Positions 1 to 6,940 of a stretch of 10,239 nt of DNA are shown in pieces. Below the pieces are notes generated by a model, which did not search any database, was not told where the DNA came from, and saw nothing but the letters and a program-made list of their open reading frames with translations. A program made the translations under genes and the position numbers. The stretch lies in assembly GCA_021775715.1 (NCBI GenBank), contig JAJFHI010000031.1, forward strand, positions 1 to 10,239, written 5' to 3'. Numbering within the stretch: the first letter of the stretch is position 1; the number at the start of each line of letters is the position of its first letter. The stretch comes from Hyphomicrobiaceae bacterium. Its GTDB lineage: Bacteria; Pseudomonadota; Alphaproteobacteria; Rhizobiales; Hyphomicrobiaceae.

Positions 1-69
1 ACGGTTGAATAAAGTCGATTTGCCGACATTCGGTCGGCCAACAATTGCGATAGCGTAGGGGGTGGACAT
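1..69 (-). CDS. der: GTPase Der (EngA), N-terminal fragment
   Basis: Only the first 23 codons are in the window; the gene continues past position 1. The fragment contains the G1/P-loop GRPNVGKST at residues 11-19, preceded by the hydrophobic strand AIAIV and followed by LFNR, which is the classic opening of the first G domain of Der. Der is a cytoplasmic double-domain GTPase needed for maturation of the 50S ribosomal subunit. The ATG at 67-69 has a GAGAG ribosome binding site at 76-80 with a 6-base spacer. It lies 161 bases downstream of bamB on the same strand, matching the bamB-der order of Escherichia coli. Other P-loop GTPases such as Era share GRPNVGKST-like motifs, so the identification relies partly on the bamB neighbour. 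Confidence 0.88.
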   Translation of the reverse strand, partial: MSTPYAIAIVGRPNVGKSTLFNR

Positions 70-132
70 GGTTTTCTCTCAACAGCCGCCGCTTATGCCC
101 GAAACAGAAGGCTTTGCAAACTATGGATATTG

Positions 133-154
133 CCACGGGGCTCAAAAGCCGTGG
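133..154 (-). other. Bulged hairpin between bamB and der
   Basis: CCAC (133-136) pairs with GTGG (151-154), and inside it GGCT pairs with AGCC around a CAAA loop, leaving a two-base GG bulge. No T-tract follows on either strand, so it does not look like a Rho-independent terminator. It could be a processing or stability element in a bamB-der transcript. The function is unknown, and the rest of the 70-230 gap shows nothing else recognisable apart from the der ribosome binding site. Confidence 0.3.
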
Positions 155-230
155 GACAATAACAAAGAACGTTAAGAGACGTTTTCAGATATTGACGGTT
201 AGACCGCTCGAACTAGGTCTGTGGCGTTTA

Positions 231-1631
231 TCAGTTCAGCGCAAGAAGCTGGGCACTATCGGTCAACACCAACATTCTGTTCTGAGCAACAATCGGTGCC
301 ACAAATACTGGCGTGCCGAGTGAATTCTGCTTGATAACGCGACCTGACGCCGGATCAACACTGACAAGTTCGCCTTTGCCGGAAATTACCCACAGCGCGC
401 CACCTGCCAGAACCGGGCCAGTCCATGTCCGTGTCTCACCCGGTATCTTCATCGTCCATTGAATTTTGCCTTCGGCTCGCGAGATCGCCATCAGTTGCCC
501 TGAGGTATCGACGACGAATACACTTTCACCTGCGACAAATGGTGTTTGGGTTCCGGGCACACGAAGCGACCAAACCCGTTCGCCCGTTGCAAGGTTCGTT
601 GCAACCATTCGGCCCGCATGACCTATAGCGTAGACGACACCATCAACGATCGTCGGCCTTGCCGCGTTACTGAGTGATGCGAGCTGCGACGAGGCACGGG
701 TACTGGCGAGACTTTCCGACCACTTGGTGGTGCCGTCTGCCGTGTTGAGCGCAACAAGATCACCGGATGGGTAAGGTACGACGACAGTGTCGCCAAAGAC
801 GGCCGGACTGACACTTGTAACGAGGCTTGCTGTCTGCGGCAGACCGCGCGCAACCCAAAGCTCGACACCGTCAGTTGACGACAGGCAATAGGTCCGACCA
901 TCGATTGTCACAAGGTAGACCTTGCCATCGGCAACGGTCGGTGCCGCGCGCAACGGTGTGTTGAGATTGCGCGACCAGATTTGTTTTCCCGTCGATGGAT
1001 CAAGTGCTGCAACCAGGCCAAAACCACTGGCTCCGATAATCTTGCCGTCTTCAGCCGCAACTCCGCCGCCGAAACCACCTGTCGCGCTGTCTCCGTCAGT
1101 CAAAGACCCGAGCGAAAAGAAACCGCCAGACACCTGCTCGGTTTCCGGCTTCAGCGAGACCTGCCAGGCACGCGCACCCGACGCCAAATTAAACGCAGAT
1201 ACTGTTCCACTTGCATCGAGCGTGAACACACGGCCACCGTAGACGATCGGACTTGCTGTCACACGACCAGACTTGCTTGACCCGGAGCCCGCACTTGCAG
1301 ACCAGGATTGCGACAACGCGGCGCCAAGCGCCAGATGTCCCGGTGCATTGGTCGTTGTACCGCCTGGTTGTGGCCATGCTTCATTGACAATTGGCGGCGG
1401 CACAATGATCGGATGATCGGCAACCACCAGTTCACCCGGGATAACTTCGCGCGCCTGCAAAACAGGAATGCGCTTGCCAGGGAGTGGCTTCTGCTTTTCA
1501 GCAAATGGGTTGAGGTCAGCAACCTTCGGAAGTTTCGGCAGACCACCGGCGCAGCCGCCGAGCGTGGCCGCAATCGCAAGACTGCACACCGCGCTACCCA
1601 AACTCCTGATCGTGTTCCCCATTCCCGTCAT
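231..1631 (-). CDS. bamB: Outer membrane assembly lipoprotein BamB (PQQ-like beta-propeller)
   Basis: This 466-residue protein begins with a lipoprotein signal peptide: a hydrophobic stretch at residues 11-24 and the lipobox LGGC with the lipidated Cys at 27. After a linker rich in Pro and Lys, the rest is repeated beta-propeller blades of the PQQ type, seen as recurring patterns such as VFTLDASGTVSAFNLASGARAW, LVAALDPSTGKQIW, LVALNTADGTTKW, MVATNLATGERVW and LVSVDPASGRVI. BamB is a periplasm-facing lipoprotein of the BAM complex that helps insert beta-barrel proteins in the outer membrane. The length is longer than E. coli BamB (about 390 residues), mainly from an extended N-terminal linker. 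The start is ambiguous: ATG at 1629-1631 or ATG at 1620-1622 (residue 4), and both keep the signal peptide. The gene lies between the TPR gene (37-base gap) and der, the usual context. A generic PQQ-repeat enzyme is unlikely given the lipobox and the neighbours. Confidence 0.9.
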   Translation of the reverse strand: MTGMGNTIRSLGSAVCSLAIAATLGGCAGGLPKLPKVADLNPFAEKQKPLPGKRIPVLQAREVIPGELVVADHPIIVPPPIVNEAWPQPGGTTTNAPGHLALGAALSQSWSASAGSGSSKSGRVTASPIVYGGRVFTLDASGTVSAFNLASGARAWQVSLKPETEQVSGGFFSLGSLTDGDSATGGFGGGVAAEDGKIIGASGFGLVAALDPSTGKQIWSRNLNTPLRAAPTVADGKVYLVTIDGRTYCLSSTDGVELWVARGLPQTASLVTSVSPAVFGDTVVVPYPSGDLVALNTADGTTKWSESLASTRASSQLASLSNAARPTIVDGVVYAIGHAGRMVATNLATGERVWSLRVPGTQTPFVAGESVFVVDTSGQLMAISRAEGKIQWTMKIPGETRTWTGPVLAGGALWVISGKGELVSVDPASGRVIKQNSLGTPVFVAPIVAQNRMLVLTDSAQLLALN

Positions 1632-1668
1632 TCCGATTCCCGTTCGCCCTCAAGAGAGCTCCCTACTT

Positions 1669-2445
1669 CTATTGTTCGGCGGCGTCCGGTGCCGTGTCTT
1701 TTGCAGCAGATGCCGCGTCCGTCTTGGCCGGGGTCATTGCGTCACTTGCAGCCGGTGTCGACTTTGCAGCCGACTGGCCTGCGATCTCACGTTCAGAAAT
1801 TCGCGCCAACATCATGCGCGTGCGCTGGAGCATTCCCGGTGGTGTTCCAAGGTCTGCGATCAGCTTGTCGAAAGCCGCACGGGCCTCTGGCATATTTCCG
1901 GCCTGGAATGCTGCCAGCCCCAACAACTCAAGTGCCGTAAAGCGGTAAGCGTTGTTCTCACCAAGCAAATCGTTGAGGCGATTCTTTAAAACCGTAAAGT
2001 CAACCTTCCCCACCTGAAGGGCGGCCGCCTGCAACTTCGCGTAATCACGGATTACGGCGTCAGCGGAGTTCGATGCAGCAAGCTGTTCATAACTTTTGAG
2101 TGCTTCATCTGTTTTGCCGGTTTTTTGCAGCGCACCTGCCATCTGCAGTTGCGCAAGACCAACATAGCCCGATGGGGCATCAGCGGACAGCGCTTCAAAT
2201 GACTTCAACGCCTCCTCGGTTTTGCCTTGCTTGGCGAGGATCGCGGCCTCTTCGTAGGTCGCGCCAGCTTTTTCAGCGGCGGCCTGCCGATTGCTCTGCC
2301 AAAACAAGAAGCTGGCAAGGGCCAACAAGACGGCTGCAATCGCAGCGACAATGTAAGTGCCATAGGTTTTCCAGATCGCGGTCAACCGCTCGCGTCTGAG
2401 TTCTTCTTCGATTTCCTTGCGGAAACTATCGTTTGTATCGGACAT
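1669..2445 (-). CDS. Membrane-anchored TPR protein of the YfgM type
   Basis: This 258-residue protein has a short charged cytoplasmic N-terminus (EEELRRERL), one transmembrane segment at about residues 30-49 and a periplasmic domain of helical repeats. TPR-like helices can be seen at about 62-95 (YEEAAILAKQGKTEEALKSF), 97-131 and 167-198 (ALELLGLAAFQAGNMPEARA). The C-terminal 45 residues are a low-complexity Ala/Thr/Lys/Asp tail. This layout is that of the YfgM/TPR_21 family, whose E. coli member associates with the SecYEG translocon and the chaperone PpiD; the same partnership here is inferred. The ATG at 2443-2445 is preceded by AGGAA at 2457-2461, an 11-base spacing, slightly long. It is probably co-transcribed with bamB, 37 bases downstream. 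Confidence 0.85.
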   Translation of the reverse strand: MSDTNDSFRKEIEEELRRERLTAIWKTYGTYIVAAIAAVLLALASFLFWQSNRQAAAEKAGATYEEAAILAKQGKTEEALKSFEALSADAPSGYVGLAQLQMAGALQKTGKTDEALKSYEQLAASNSADAVIRDYAKLQAAALQVGKVDFTVLKNRLNDLLGENNAYRFTALELLGLAAFQAGNMPEARAAFDKLIADLGTPPGMLQRTRMMLARISEREIAGQSAAKSTPAASDAMTPAKTDAASAAKDTAPDAAEQ

Positions 2446-2775
2446 CCGGCGTGTCGTTCCTAGCGGTTTCGCGTATTACGCATATTGCTGTGACCGTTAC
2501 AGATATTGTCGTGCAAGCCGGTCACTAAAATTCATCAAAACACGATCGCGAACTCAGGACTTTTAACGAGACTTCGTGAGCCGAACGATCTGATCTGACG
2601 CATATGAATTCTAGACCATCTTTTCAAATGATGACCCAGTCGCTGATCCATTGTCCCCCGTTTGGGCCCCTGAACCAGCCCGCATAGATAGCGAACAGCC
2701 ACCATAACGCAATGCCTCACCCGCTTTTCATGGGCGTAGCGTGTTAGTGGATCTGCACAAACCGCGCTTAAGGTA
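2446..2775. other. Intergenic region between panB and the TPR gene
   Basis: About 330 bases without a supported gene. A leftward open frame across 2535-2957 runs through here, but it overlaps panB in another frame, is Arg-rich and has no family features. I see no tRNA and no Rho-independent terminator for panB. The right-hand part is featureless to me; the left part holds the inverted repeats listed separately. The length suggests that the TPR-bamB-der group has its own promoter here, but I could not pick a convincing -35/-10 pair. Confidence 0.5.
2471..2508. promoter_or_regulatory. Operator-like inverted repeats upstream of the TPR-bamB operon
   Basis: Two adjacent inverted repeats lie 26-63 bases upstream of the TPR start. 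The first is perfect: GCGTA-T-TACGC at 2471-2481. The second is near-perfect: CTGTGACCGTTACAG at 2488-2502 (form CTGTNACNGTNACAG), flanked on both sides by the direct repeat ATATTG (2482-2487 and 2503-2508). The size and position would suit a dimeric repressor or activator. No known consensus fits well, so the regulator is not identified. Confidence 0.3.
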
Positions 2776-3690
2776 TCAAGTCGCCGTTTTTTTCGGCTTT
2801 TTCGTGGCCTTAGAGGCAGGACGGGGTATGGCAGCCCCGCTTTCCCTATTTTGAGTGCCCATCGCGGTGCTCTGCTTACGCATCGCATAAGTATGCTCCG
2901 GGGTCGGAAATTGGCGGGATCTAACGTCTTTTGCGTAACTTTCGATTGCTCGCTCAATGGCAGCCCCTACCGCGCCGAACTCCTTGACGAATTTCGGCAC
3001 TCTTGGCGACAGACCGAGCATGTCCTCCATCACCAGGATCTGGCCGTCGCAACTCGCGGACGCACCAATCCCGATGGTTGGTATTGGGACTGCTGCTGTT
3101 ATCCGCTCGGCAAGGGGCGCAGCAAGGGCCTCTAGCACAACGGCAAACGCTCCGGCTGACGAGACCAACTGGGCATCTTCCTCGATGGCTGCCCATTCGT
3201 CCTCGGCCCGGCCTTGTGCCTTAAATCCACCGAGCACGTTGATCGACTGGGGCGTCAGACCGATATGGGCCATGACTGGAATTCCACGATCGACGAGATA
3301 GCGGATTGTCTCGGCCATCCGCCGCCCGCCCTCTAGTTTCACCGCCCCACAGTCCGTTTCCTTCATGATTCGGGCTGCGTTGCGAAACGCGACCGACGGA
3401 CTTTCTTCGTAAGTCCCAAATGGCATATCAACAACCACAAGTGCCCGCTTCGCGCCCCGCACAACCGCCCGTCCGTGCATAATCATAAGGTCCAGGGTGA
3501 CCGGCACCGTCGTCTCAAACCCGTGCATCACCATGCCAAGGCTATCGCCAACCAGCAGAAAATCGCAGTGATTGTCAGCTATAGCAGCCGTATGCGCAGG
3601 GTACGACGTTAGCGAGACAATCGGGCGTACGCCCTTCATGTTCGTGATGTCGGGCGCCATCAGGCGACTTTTTTTCGATTGAATGGACAT
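2776..3690 (-). CDS. panB: 3-methyl-2-oxobutanoate hydroxymethyltransferase PanB
   Basis: PanB transfers a hydroxymethyl group from 5,10-methylenetetrahydrofolate to 3-methyl-2-oxobutanoate, giving ketopantoate, the first step of pantothenate and CoA synthesis in the cytoplasm. Family signatures are all present (304-residue numbering): LVGDSLGMVMHG at 46-57 with metal ligand Asp49, VVVDMPFGTYEE at 85-96 with Asp88, KLEGG at 118-122, HIGLTPQ at 142-148, the catalytic Glu in VLEAL at about 187, GIGAS at 207-211 and CDGQ at 214-217. The chosen ATG (3688-3690) gives the usual N-terminus ending in APDITNMKG; the open frame extends upstream to a TTG at 3843, but those residues do not look like PanB. 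The ribosome binding site is weak (AAAGAA). A Lys/Ala-rich tail of about 35 residues follows the core. panC is not adjacent in this window. Confidence 0.93.
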   Translation of the reverse strand: MSIQSKKSRLMAPDITNMKGVRPIVSLTSYPAHTAAIADNHCDFLLVGDSLGMVMHGFETTVPVTLDLMIMHGRAVVRGAKRALVVVDMPFGTYEESPSVAFRNAARIMKETDCGAVKLEGGRRMAETIRYLVDRGIPVMAHIGLTPQSINVLGGFKAQGRAEDEWAAIEEDAQLVSSAGAFAVVLEALAAPLAERITAAVPIPTIGIGASASCDGQILVMEDMLGLSPRVPKFVKEFGAVGAAIERAIESYAKDVRSRQFPTPEHTYAMRKQSTAMGTQNRESGAAIPRPASKATKKPKKTAT

Positions 3691-4038
3691 AGTTCTTTGA
3701 TTGGCTTCGCTATTTTGTGAGACCTGCAGAAAAATACAGCCGGAGATCCTGACCTGGCTGACAGGCGGCCTTGGTGCAACCTGGTGGATAGTCATGTCTG
3801 ACGTATCTACATTGGCAGGTCCAGTCGGTCTGATGGATGACAAAATGACTGTGCATTAGGCTTTCGCCAAGCCTTGTCTTCTAAAACAGTTGATAAGCGG
3901 CCACACAGCCGAAACCATCTTTCCTCATTATTTTTGCGAGTCATTGCAAGGCGCTGAAAAATCTTGATAACTTGGTACCTCTAGAAAAATCCGAGGCAAT
4001 CGAGTTTTCCGCTACCGAGCTTTCGTGGGTGACAGTCC
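3691..4038. other. Divergent intergenic region, panB and L,D-transpeptidase
   Basis: About 350 bases between two divergently read genes; it must hold promoters for both. An inverted repeat AGGCTT-tcgcc-AAGCCT lies at 3858-3874. A weak rightward promoter candidate is TTGCAA at 3944-3949, 16 bases, then GATAAC at 3966-3971, each with about 4 of 6 consensus bases, roughly 68 bases before the GTG start. An in-frame leftward extension of panB reaches 3843 but lacks a ribosome binding site and family similarity. Nothing else is recognisable. Confidence 0.4.
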
Positions 4039-5865
4039 GTGTTTTCATTCTTCAGCCAACCGTTCGTCAGAAAATCAACGCTTGTCAGCAGGATGGCAAA
4101 CGTCCGTCAGCTTAGTCTGCTGACAATATGCGCCGCAGTCCTGACCCTGATGCTGGGCCTTCTGCAGGGACCGCTGTCGTCATCGGATGCTCTCGCGCAA
4201 AACTACAATGGCTATTCAAACAACTACGGCTATAGCCAACGGTGGCGTTACCGTAAGAACCGCTATCGCAGCCCTCGCCGGGCGCGGACAGAGCGGCGCG
4301 CGAAGAGGCGGACGGCTAAGAAGAGGCGCATCAAGCGCGAAAAAGAACAGAAGTACTCCGGTCGCAAGATTGAGGGCCCGGTAACGGCCGTCATATCACT
4401 GAAGAAGCAACGCATGGTCATTTATGATGGCAAAGGAGTGGTCGCCAGCACCCGCGTCTCGACAGGGAAAAACGGCCACCGCACGCCAACCGGCGTATTC
4501 TCCGTCATTCAAAAGCGCGCCAGACATTTTTCGAACCTCTACGGTGGCGCGCCGATGCCATTCATGCAGCGGATTACGTGGTCAGGCATCGCATTGCATG
4601 CCGGTGTCGTTCCAAGCTATCCGGCGTCGCACGGTTGCATTCGTCTGCCCTACAATTTCGCGCGCAAGTTCTGGCGGATGACGAAGATGGGTACGCGCGT
4701 TGTCATCACACGTAATGGGGCAACGCCGCGGCCAATTTCACACGCAAAGCTGATTAAACCGCTACCTCCAGGCACGCCACTGGTCGTCCCGCAGCCCAAC
4801 GCCTCAGGCGAAACACCGGCCGATGCTGCAAGCAACAGCAAAGACCAGGCATCGAAAGTTGTCGAATTCATCGGTGTGCAGTCGGCAAACGCGGCAACAG
4901 ACTCCGGCGACTTGCGAACTCGCGCAACAGTCGCAGCGGCCCGCAACGACGAAGTGCTGCGCCGCAAGGACATGTTAGCTGGTGCCAAAGATGCGCATGA
5001 ACAAGCCTCTATCGCTTTGAAAGAAGCCAACCTCACAATTAGGGCGACGACAAAAGAAATCGCAAAAGTAAAAGCCGACCGGCGCCGTCTGATTGTCGAT
5101 GAGAAGAAGGCAAAGAAACAATTTACCAAGACGGTTGGGAAGCTCAAACGGTTCTTCAAAAAATTTCGCAACGCCAAATCCGAGAAGGCTGTTGAACGGG
5201 GAATTGAAAAAGAAGATGCATTGGAAGCCGAGTTGATGCAGTACGAGCGCGATGCCGCCGAGGCAAAGCGCAACGCCGGATTCGCGGCCGATCTCATCGA
5301 GAAGAAGAAGGCGCTGTTGGCCGATCAAGTTTCACAACGCAAGAAACTCAAAATTGCTTTCAATGCGATGTCCAAATCTGTGCTGGCTGCAAAGAAAAGT
5401 CTGAAAGATGCGAAGCGGACCGTCAAAGAACAAAACTATCCGATTCACATCATGGTCAGCCGCAAGTCTCAGAAGCTTTACGTTCGCCAAGGCCATCGCG
5501 ACATCATGGAACACGACATCTCGGTCGATTTTCCAGACGCGCCGATTGGCACACACGTCTTCACCGCAGTTAAGTACATCAACGACGAAAGTGATCTGAG
5601 CTGGTCTACAGTTACCGCGGCGCGCAAAAGCCTCAAGACATCAAAGAAAAAGAAGAAGAAGAAAAAGCGCGACGAAGAATCCCTCTTTGCCAAAGGCCCG
5701 GCTCAAACGCCAGCCAACGCATTGGAGCGCATCGACATCCCACAGGAACTGCGTGACAAGCTTGCCGAATACATCAAGCCTGGATCCTCACTCATCATCT
5801 CCGATGAAAAGAAAAGCCACGAGACGGGCCTTGGAACCGATATTATCGTGCTGACTCGCTCCTAA
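4039..5865 (+). CDS. Exported L,D-transpeptidase (YkuD) with a second, degenerate YkuD-like module
   Basis: The 608-residue protein probably makes 3-3 cross-links in peptidoglycan or attaches proteins to it in the periplasm. A signal peptide has its hydrophobic core at about 25-42 and an AxA-type site in DALAQ (51-53). Next comes a very Arg/Lys-rich segment (69-107), then the YkuD domain at about 114-225 with the catalytic set His187 (LHAG), His198, nucleophile Cys200 and Arg202 in SHGCIR. Residues 300-465 are highly charged, Ala/Lys/Glu-rich and likely coiled coil. Residues 467-510 resemble the start of a second YkuD domain but lack the His/Cys motif; eight consecutive lysines (536-543) follow. 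The GTG start at 4039 has GGGTG seven bases upstream; ATG at 4093 (residue 19) would give a more ordinary signal peptide and is a serious alternative. Confidence 0.88.
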   Translation: MFSFFSQPFVRKSTLVSRMANVRQLSLLTICAAVLTLMLGLLQGPLSSSDALAQNYNGYSNNYGYSQRWRYRKNRYRSPRRARTERRAKRRTAKKRRIKREKEQKYSGRKIEGPVTAVISLKKQRMVIYDGKGVVASTRVSTGKNGHRTPTGVFSVIQKRARHFSNLYGGAPMPFMQRITWSGIALHAGVVPSYPASHGCIRLPYNFARKFWRMTKMGTRVVITRNGATPRPISHAKLIKPLPPGTPLVVPQPNASGETPADAASNSKDQASKVVEFIGVQSANAATDSGDLRTRATVAAARNDEVLRRKDMLAGAKDAHEQASIALKEANLTIRATTKEIAKVKADRRRLIVDEKKAKKQFTKTVGKLKRFFKKFRNAKSEKAVERGIEKEDALEAELMQYERDAAEAKRNAGFAADLIEKKKALLADQVSQRKKLKIAFNAMSKSVLAAKKSLKDAKRTVKEQNYPIHIMVSRKSQKLYVRQGHRDIMEHDISVDFPDAPIGTHVFTAVKYINDESDLSWSTVTAARKSLKTSKKKKKKKKRDEESLFAKGPAQTPANALERIDIPQELRDKLAEYIKPGSSLIISDEKKSHETGLGTDIIVLTRS

Positions 5866-5891
5866 AAACCCAAGCCGAGCGACCGGCTTGG
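5864..5891 (-). terminator. Rho-independent terminator for the NnrU-family gene
   Basis: An eight-base perfect stem, CCAAGCCG (5870-5877) with CGGCTTGG (5884-5891), closes a six-base loop. Read leftwards, the stem is followed by GTTTTT, a proper T-tract, so it ends transcripts arriving from the gene at 5999-6583. Read rightwards, only TAGTATC follows, so termination of the transpeptidase transcript would be weaker. The T-tract bases overlap the transpeptidase stop codon (5863-5865). Confidence 0.75.
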
Positions 5892-5998
5892 TAGTATCAC
5901 CCGCGTGTTACAGCCGCCGACGTTCGCTTACCTGTGGCAGCAACCGTTGCAAAACCTACCGACAGCACCGGTTTCGGCGCGCTTGCTCGGACCGGCAA

Positions 5999-6583
5999 TC
6001 AAACCGCCACCACTGGCACACCGATCAGCATCTGGTGCGCCCATAAAACAAACGTCACGTATACGAAGAGCCCAACAACCACGACTCCGGCATCATGCAG
6101 CCAGGTGCCTGTCTTAACGCCCAATGGCCCCAACGATTGACGCCTCTTCAGTGAGATCAGATCATAGACCGCATAGGCCAAAAAGCTGCCAAACAAGACG
6201 ATCGATCCCAGATCGCCGTTGGCCAGCAGATGGCCAACCGCCCACAACTTCACGGCAAGCAGCATCGGGTGTTTCACGGCTGTGCGGATATGCGATGGTA
6301 TCTGGGATGCAACCAACAGGATCATCGCGGGGATCATCAACGCCATAGTGATGTGACGCGCCCAAACAGGCGGGTCCCAAATTTGCGGGTTCTTTCCAGG
6401 GTGGATCTGCAGCTTGTGATAGCCATAAACAATGATTGCAAAGGCGATCAGCGACACAACGCTGAAGCCAATCTTGTACGCGCCGCCGCCAAACCGTTTG
6501 ATGAGCCCTGCTCGCAGCTCTACATTTGTCGGCAGAAGATGCAGTCCAAGAAACAGGACCAATCCGAGCACTAAAACAACCAT
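5999..6583 (-). CDS. NnrU family integral membrane protein
   Basis: This 194-residue protein is almost entirely hydrophobic, with about five to six membrane segments (about 1-18, 35-54, 76-95, 104-120, 122-142 and 163-185). The signature KHPMLLAVKLWAVGHLLANGD at about 103-123 is diagnostic for the NnrU family, as are the IWDPPVWARHITM stretch and the conserved histidines. NnrU was described as needed for expression of nitrite and nitric oxide reductase genes in Rhodobacter; the plant homologue Z-ISO is a heme-containing carotene isomerase. The actual role here is uncertain, since no denitrification or carotenoid gene is in the window. The ATG at 6581-6583 has a strong GGGGGAAG ribosome binding site ending about 5 bases upstream. 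It stands alone, with a terminator about 107 bases beyond its stop and an inverted-repeat-rich upstream region. Confidence 0.9.
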   Translation of the reverse strand: MVVLVLGLVLFLGLHLLPTNVELRAGLIKRFGGGAYKIGFSVVSLIAFAIIVYGYHKLQIHPGKNPQIWDPPVWARHITMALMIPAMILLVASQIPSHIRTAVKHPMLLAVKLWAVGHLLANGDLGSIVLFGSFLAYAVYDLISLKRRQSLGPLGVKTGTWLHDAGVVVVGLFVYVTFVLWAHQMLIGVPVVAV

Positions 6584-6611
6584 CTGACTTCCCCCGCGAC
6601 ATGCATGCCGC

Positions 6612-6675
6612 CTTGAATAGGTGATTCAAGAGTTGCGCGTATGCATACGCGCCGAGCCATCAAAACGCGATTGAT
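6612..6675. promoter_or_regulatory. Three consecutive inverted repeats upstream of the NnrU gene
   Basis: First, CTTGAAT (6612-6618) and ATTCAAG (6624-6630) around AGGTG. Second, the 18-base perfect palindrome GCGCGTATGCATACGCGC at 6635-6652. Third, ATCAA (6659-6663) and TTGAT (6671-6675) around a seven-base spacer. They lie 29-92 bases upstream of the leftward NnrU start, where operators would sit. The TTGA...TCAA arms of the first resemble an FNR/DNR-type box, but the arms are three bases too far apart. Confidence 0.4.
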
Positions 6676-6846
6676 AACACCGTGGCAAGCAGGCTTTGCG
6701 TATTTTTGAGCTTCGTTCAGGCGGAGCACGTTACTTTGACAGGGTGTGCCTGTTTAGCAACGTGGTCACGGAGATACACGTCAACTTGTAAGAAGTGACC
6801 CGTGGATATCTTGTGGACGACCGAGTAACAACTTAGCCTCACATTA

Positions 6847-6875
6847 TGCGCATCTCGGGGGCCTGAGCATGCGCA
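6847..6875 (+). other. Hairpin in the intergenic region
   Basis: TGCGCAT (6847-6853) pairs with ATGCGCA (6869-6875), and inside it CTC (6854-6856) pairs with GAG (6865-6867), with one unpaired C and a GC-rich eight-base loop. No T-tract follows; the next AT-rich stretch is about 20 bases further on. It could be an operator in DNA or a structure in RNA. Confidence 0.3.
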
Positions 6876-6940
6876 AGGGCACGTGGGGACTACGCTAAAT
6901 AACAATAAGACACGGTGGCGTGCTCTGAAATTTTAGTGAG

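Noticed and set aside
1308..1989. Long rightward open frames (210 and 173 codons) antisense to bamB and the TPR gene
   Set aside because: Arg/Pro/Ser-rich translations without domains, running across two well-supported genes on the other strand.
2560..2775. tRNA or other structural RNA in the panB-TPR gap
   Set aside because: No T-loop consensus or cloverleaf pairing was found on either strand.
2535..2957. Leftward 140-codon frame across the panB 3' end and the gap
   Set aside because: It overlaps panB in another frame, is very Arg-rich and shows no family features or ribosome binding site.
3858..3874. Terminator in the panB/L,D-transpeptidase gap
   Set aside because: The six-base stem has no T-tract on either strand and no gene ends there.
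4650..5297. Leftward 215-codon frame antisense to the L,D-transpeptidase
   Set aside because: It mirrors the Lys/Ala-rich coiled-coil codons; no start signal and no recognisable domain.
5643..5668. A-rich tract as a frameshift or slippage site
   Set aside because: It is explained by consecutive Lys codons (mixed AAA and AAG) and the frame continues intact on both sides.
6162..6629. Leftward 155-codon frame overlapping the NnrU gene
   Set aside because: It lies in another frame of a clear NnrU gene and has an Arg/Cys/Trp-rich composition typical of a shadow frame.
6612..6630. FNR/DNR-type box upstream of the NnrU gene
   Set aside because: The arms TTGA and TCAA are separated by nine bases instead of the six in TTGAT-N4-ATCAA, so it is kept only as an unassigned inverted repeat.
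6736..6760. Sigma-70 promoter beginning with TTGACA
   Set aside because: No acceptable -10 hexamer at 15-19 bases on the same strand.
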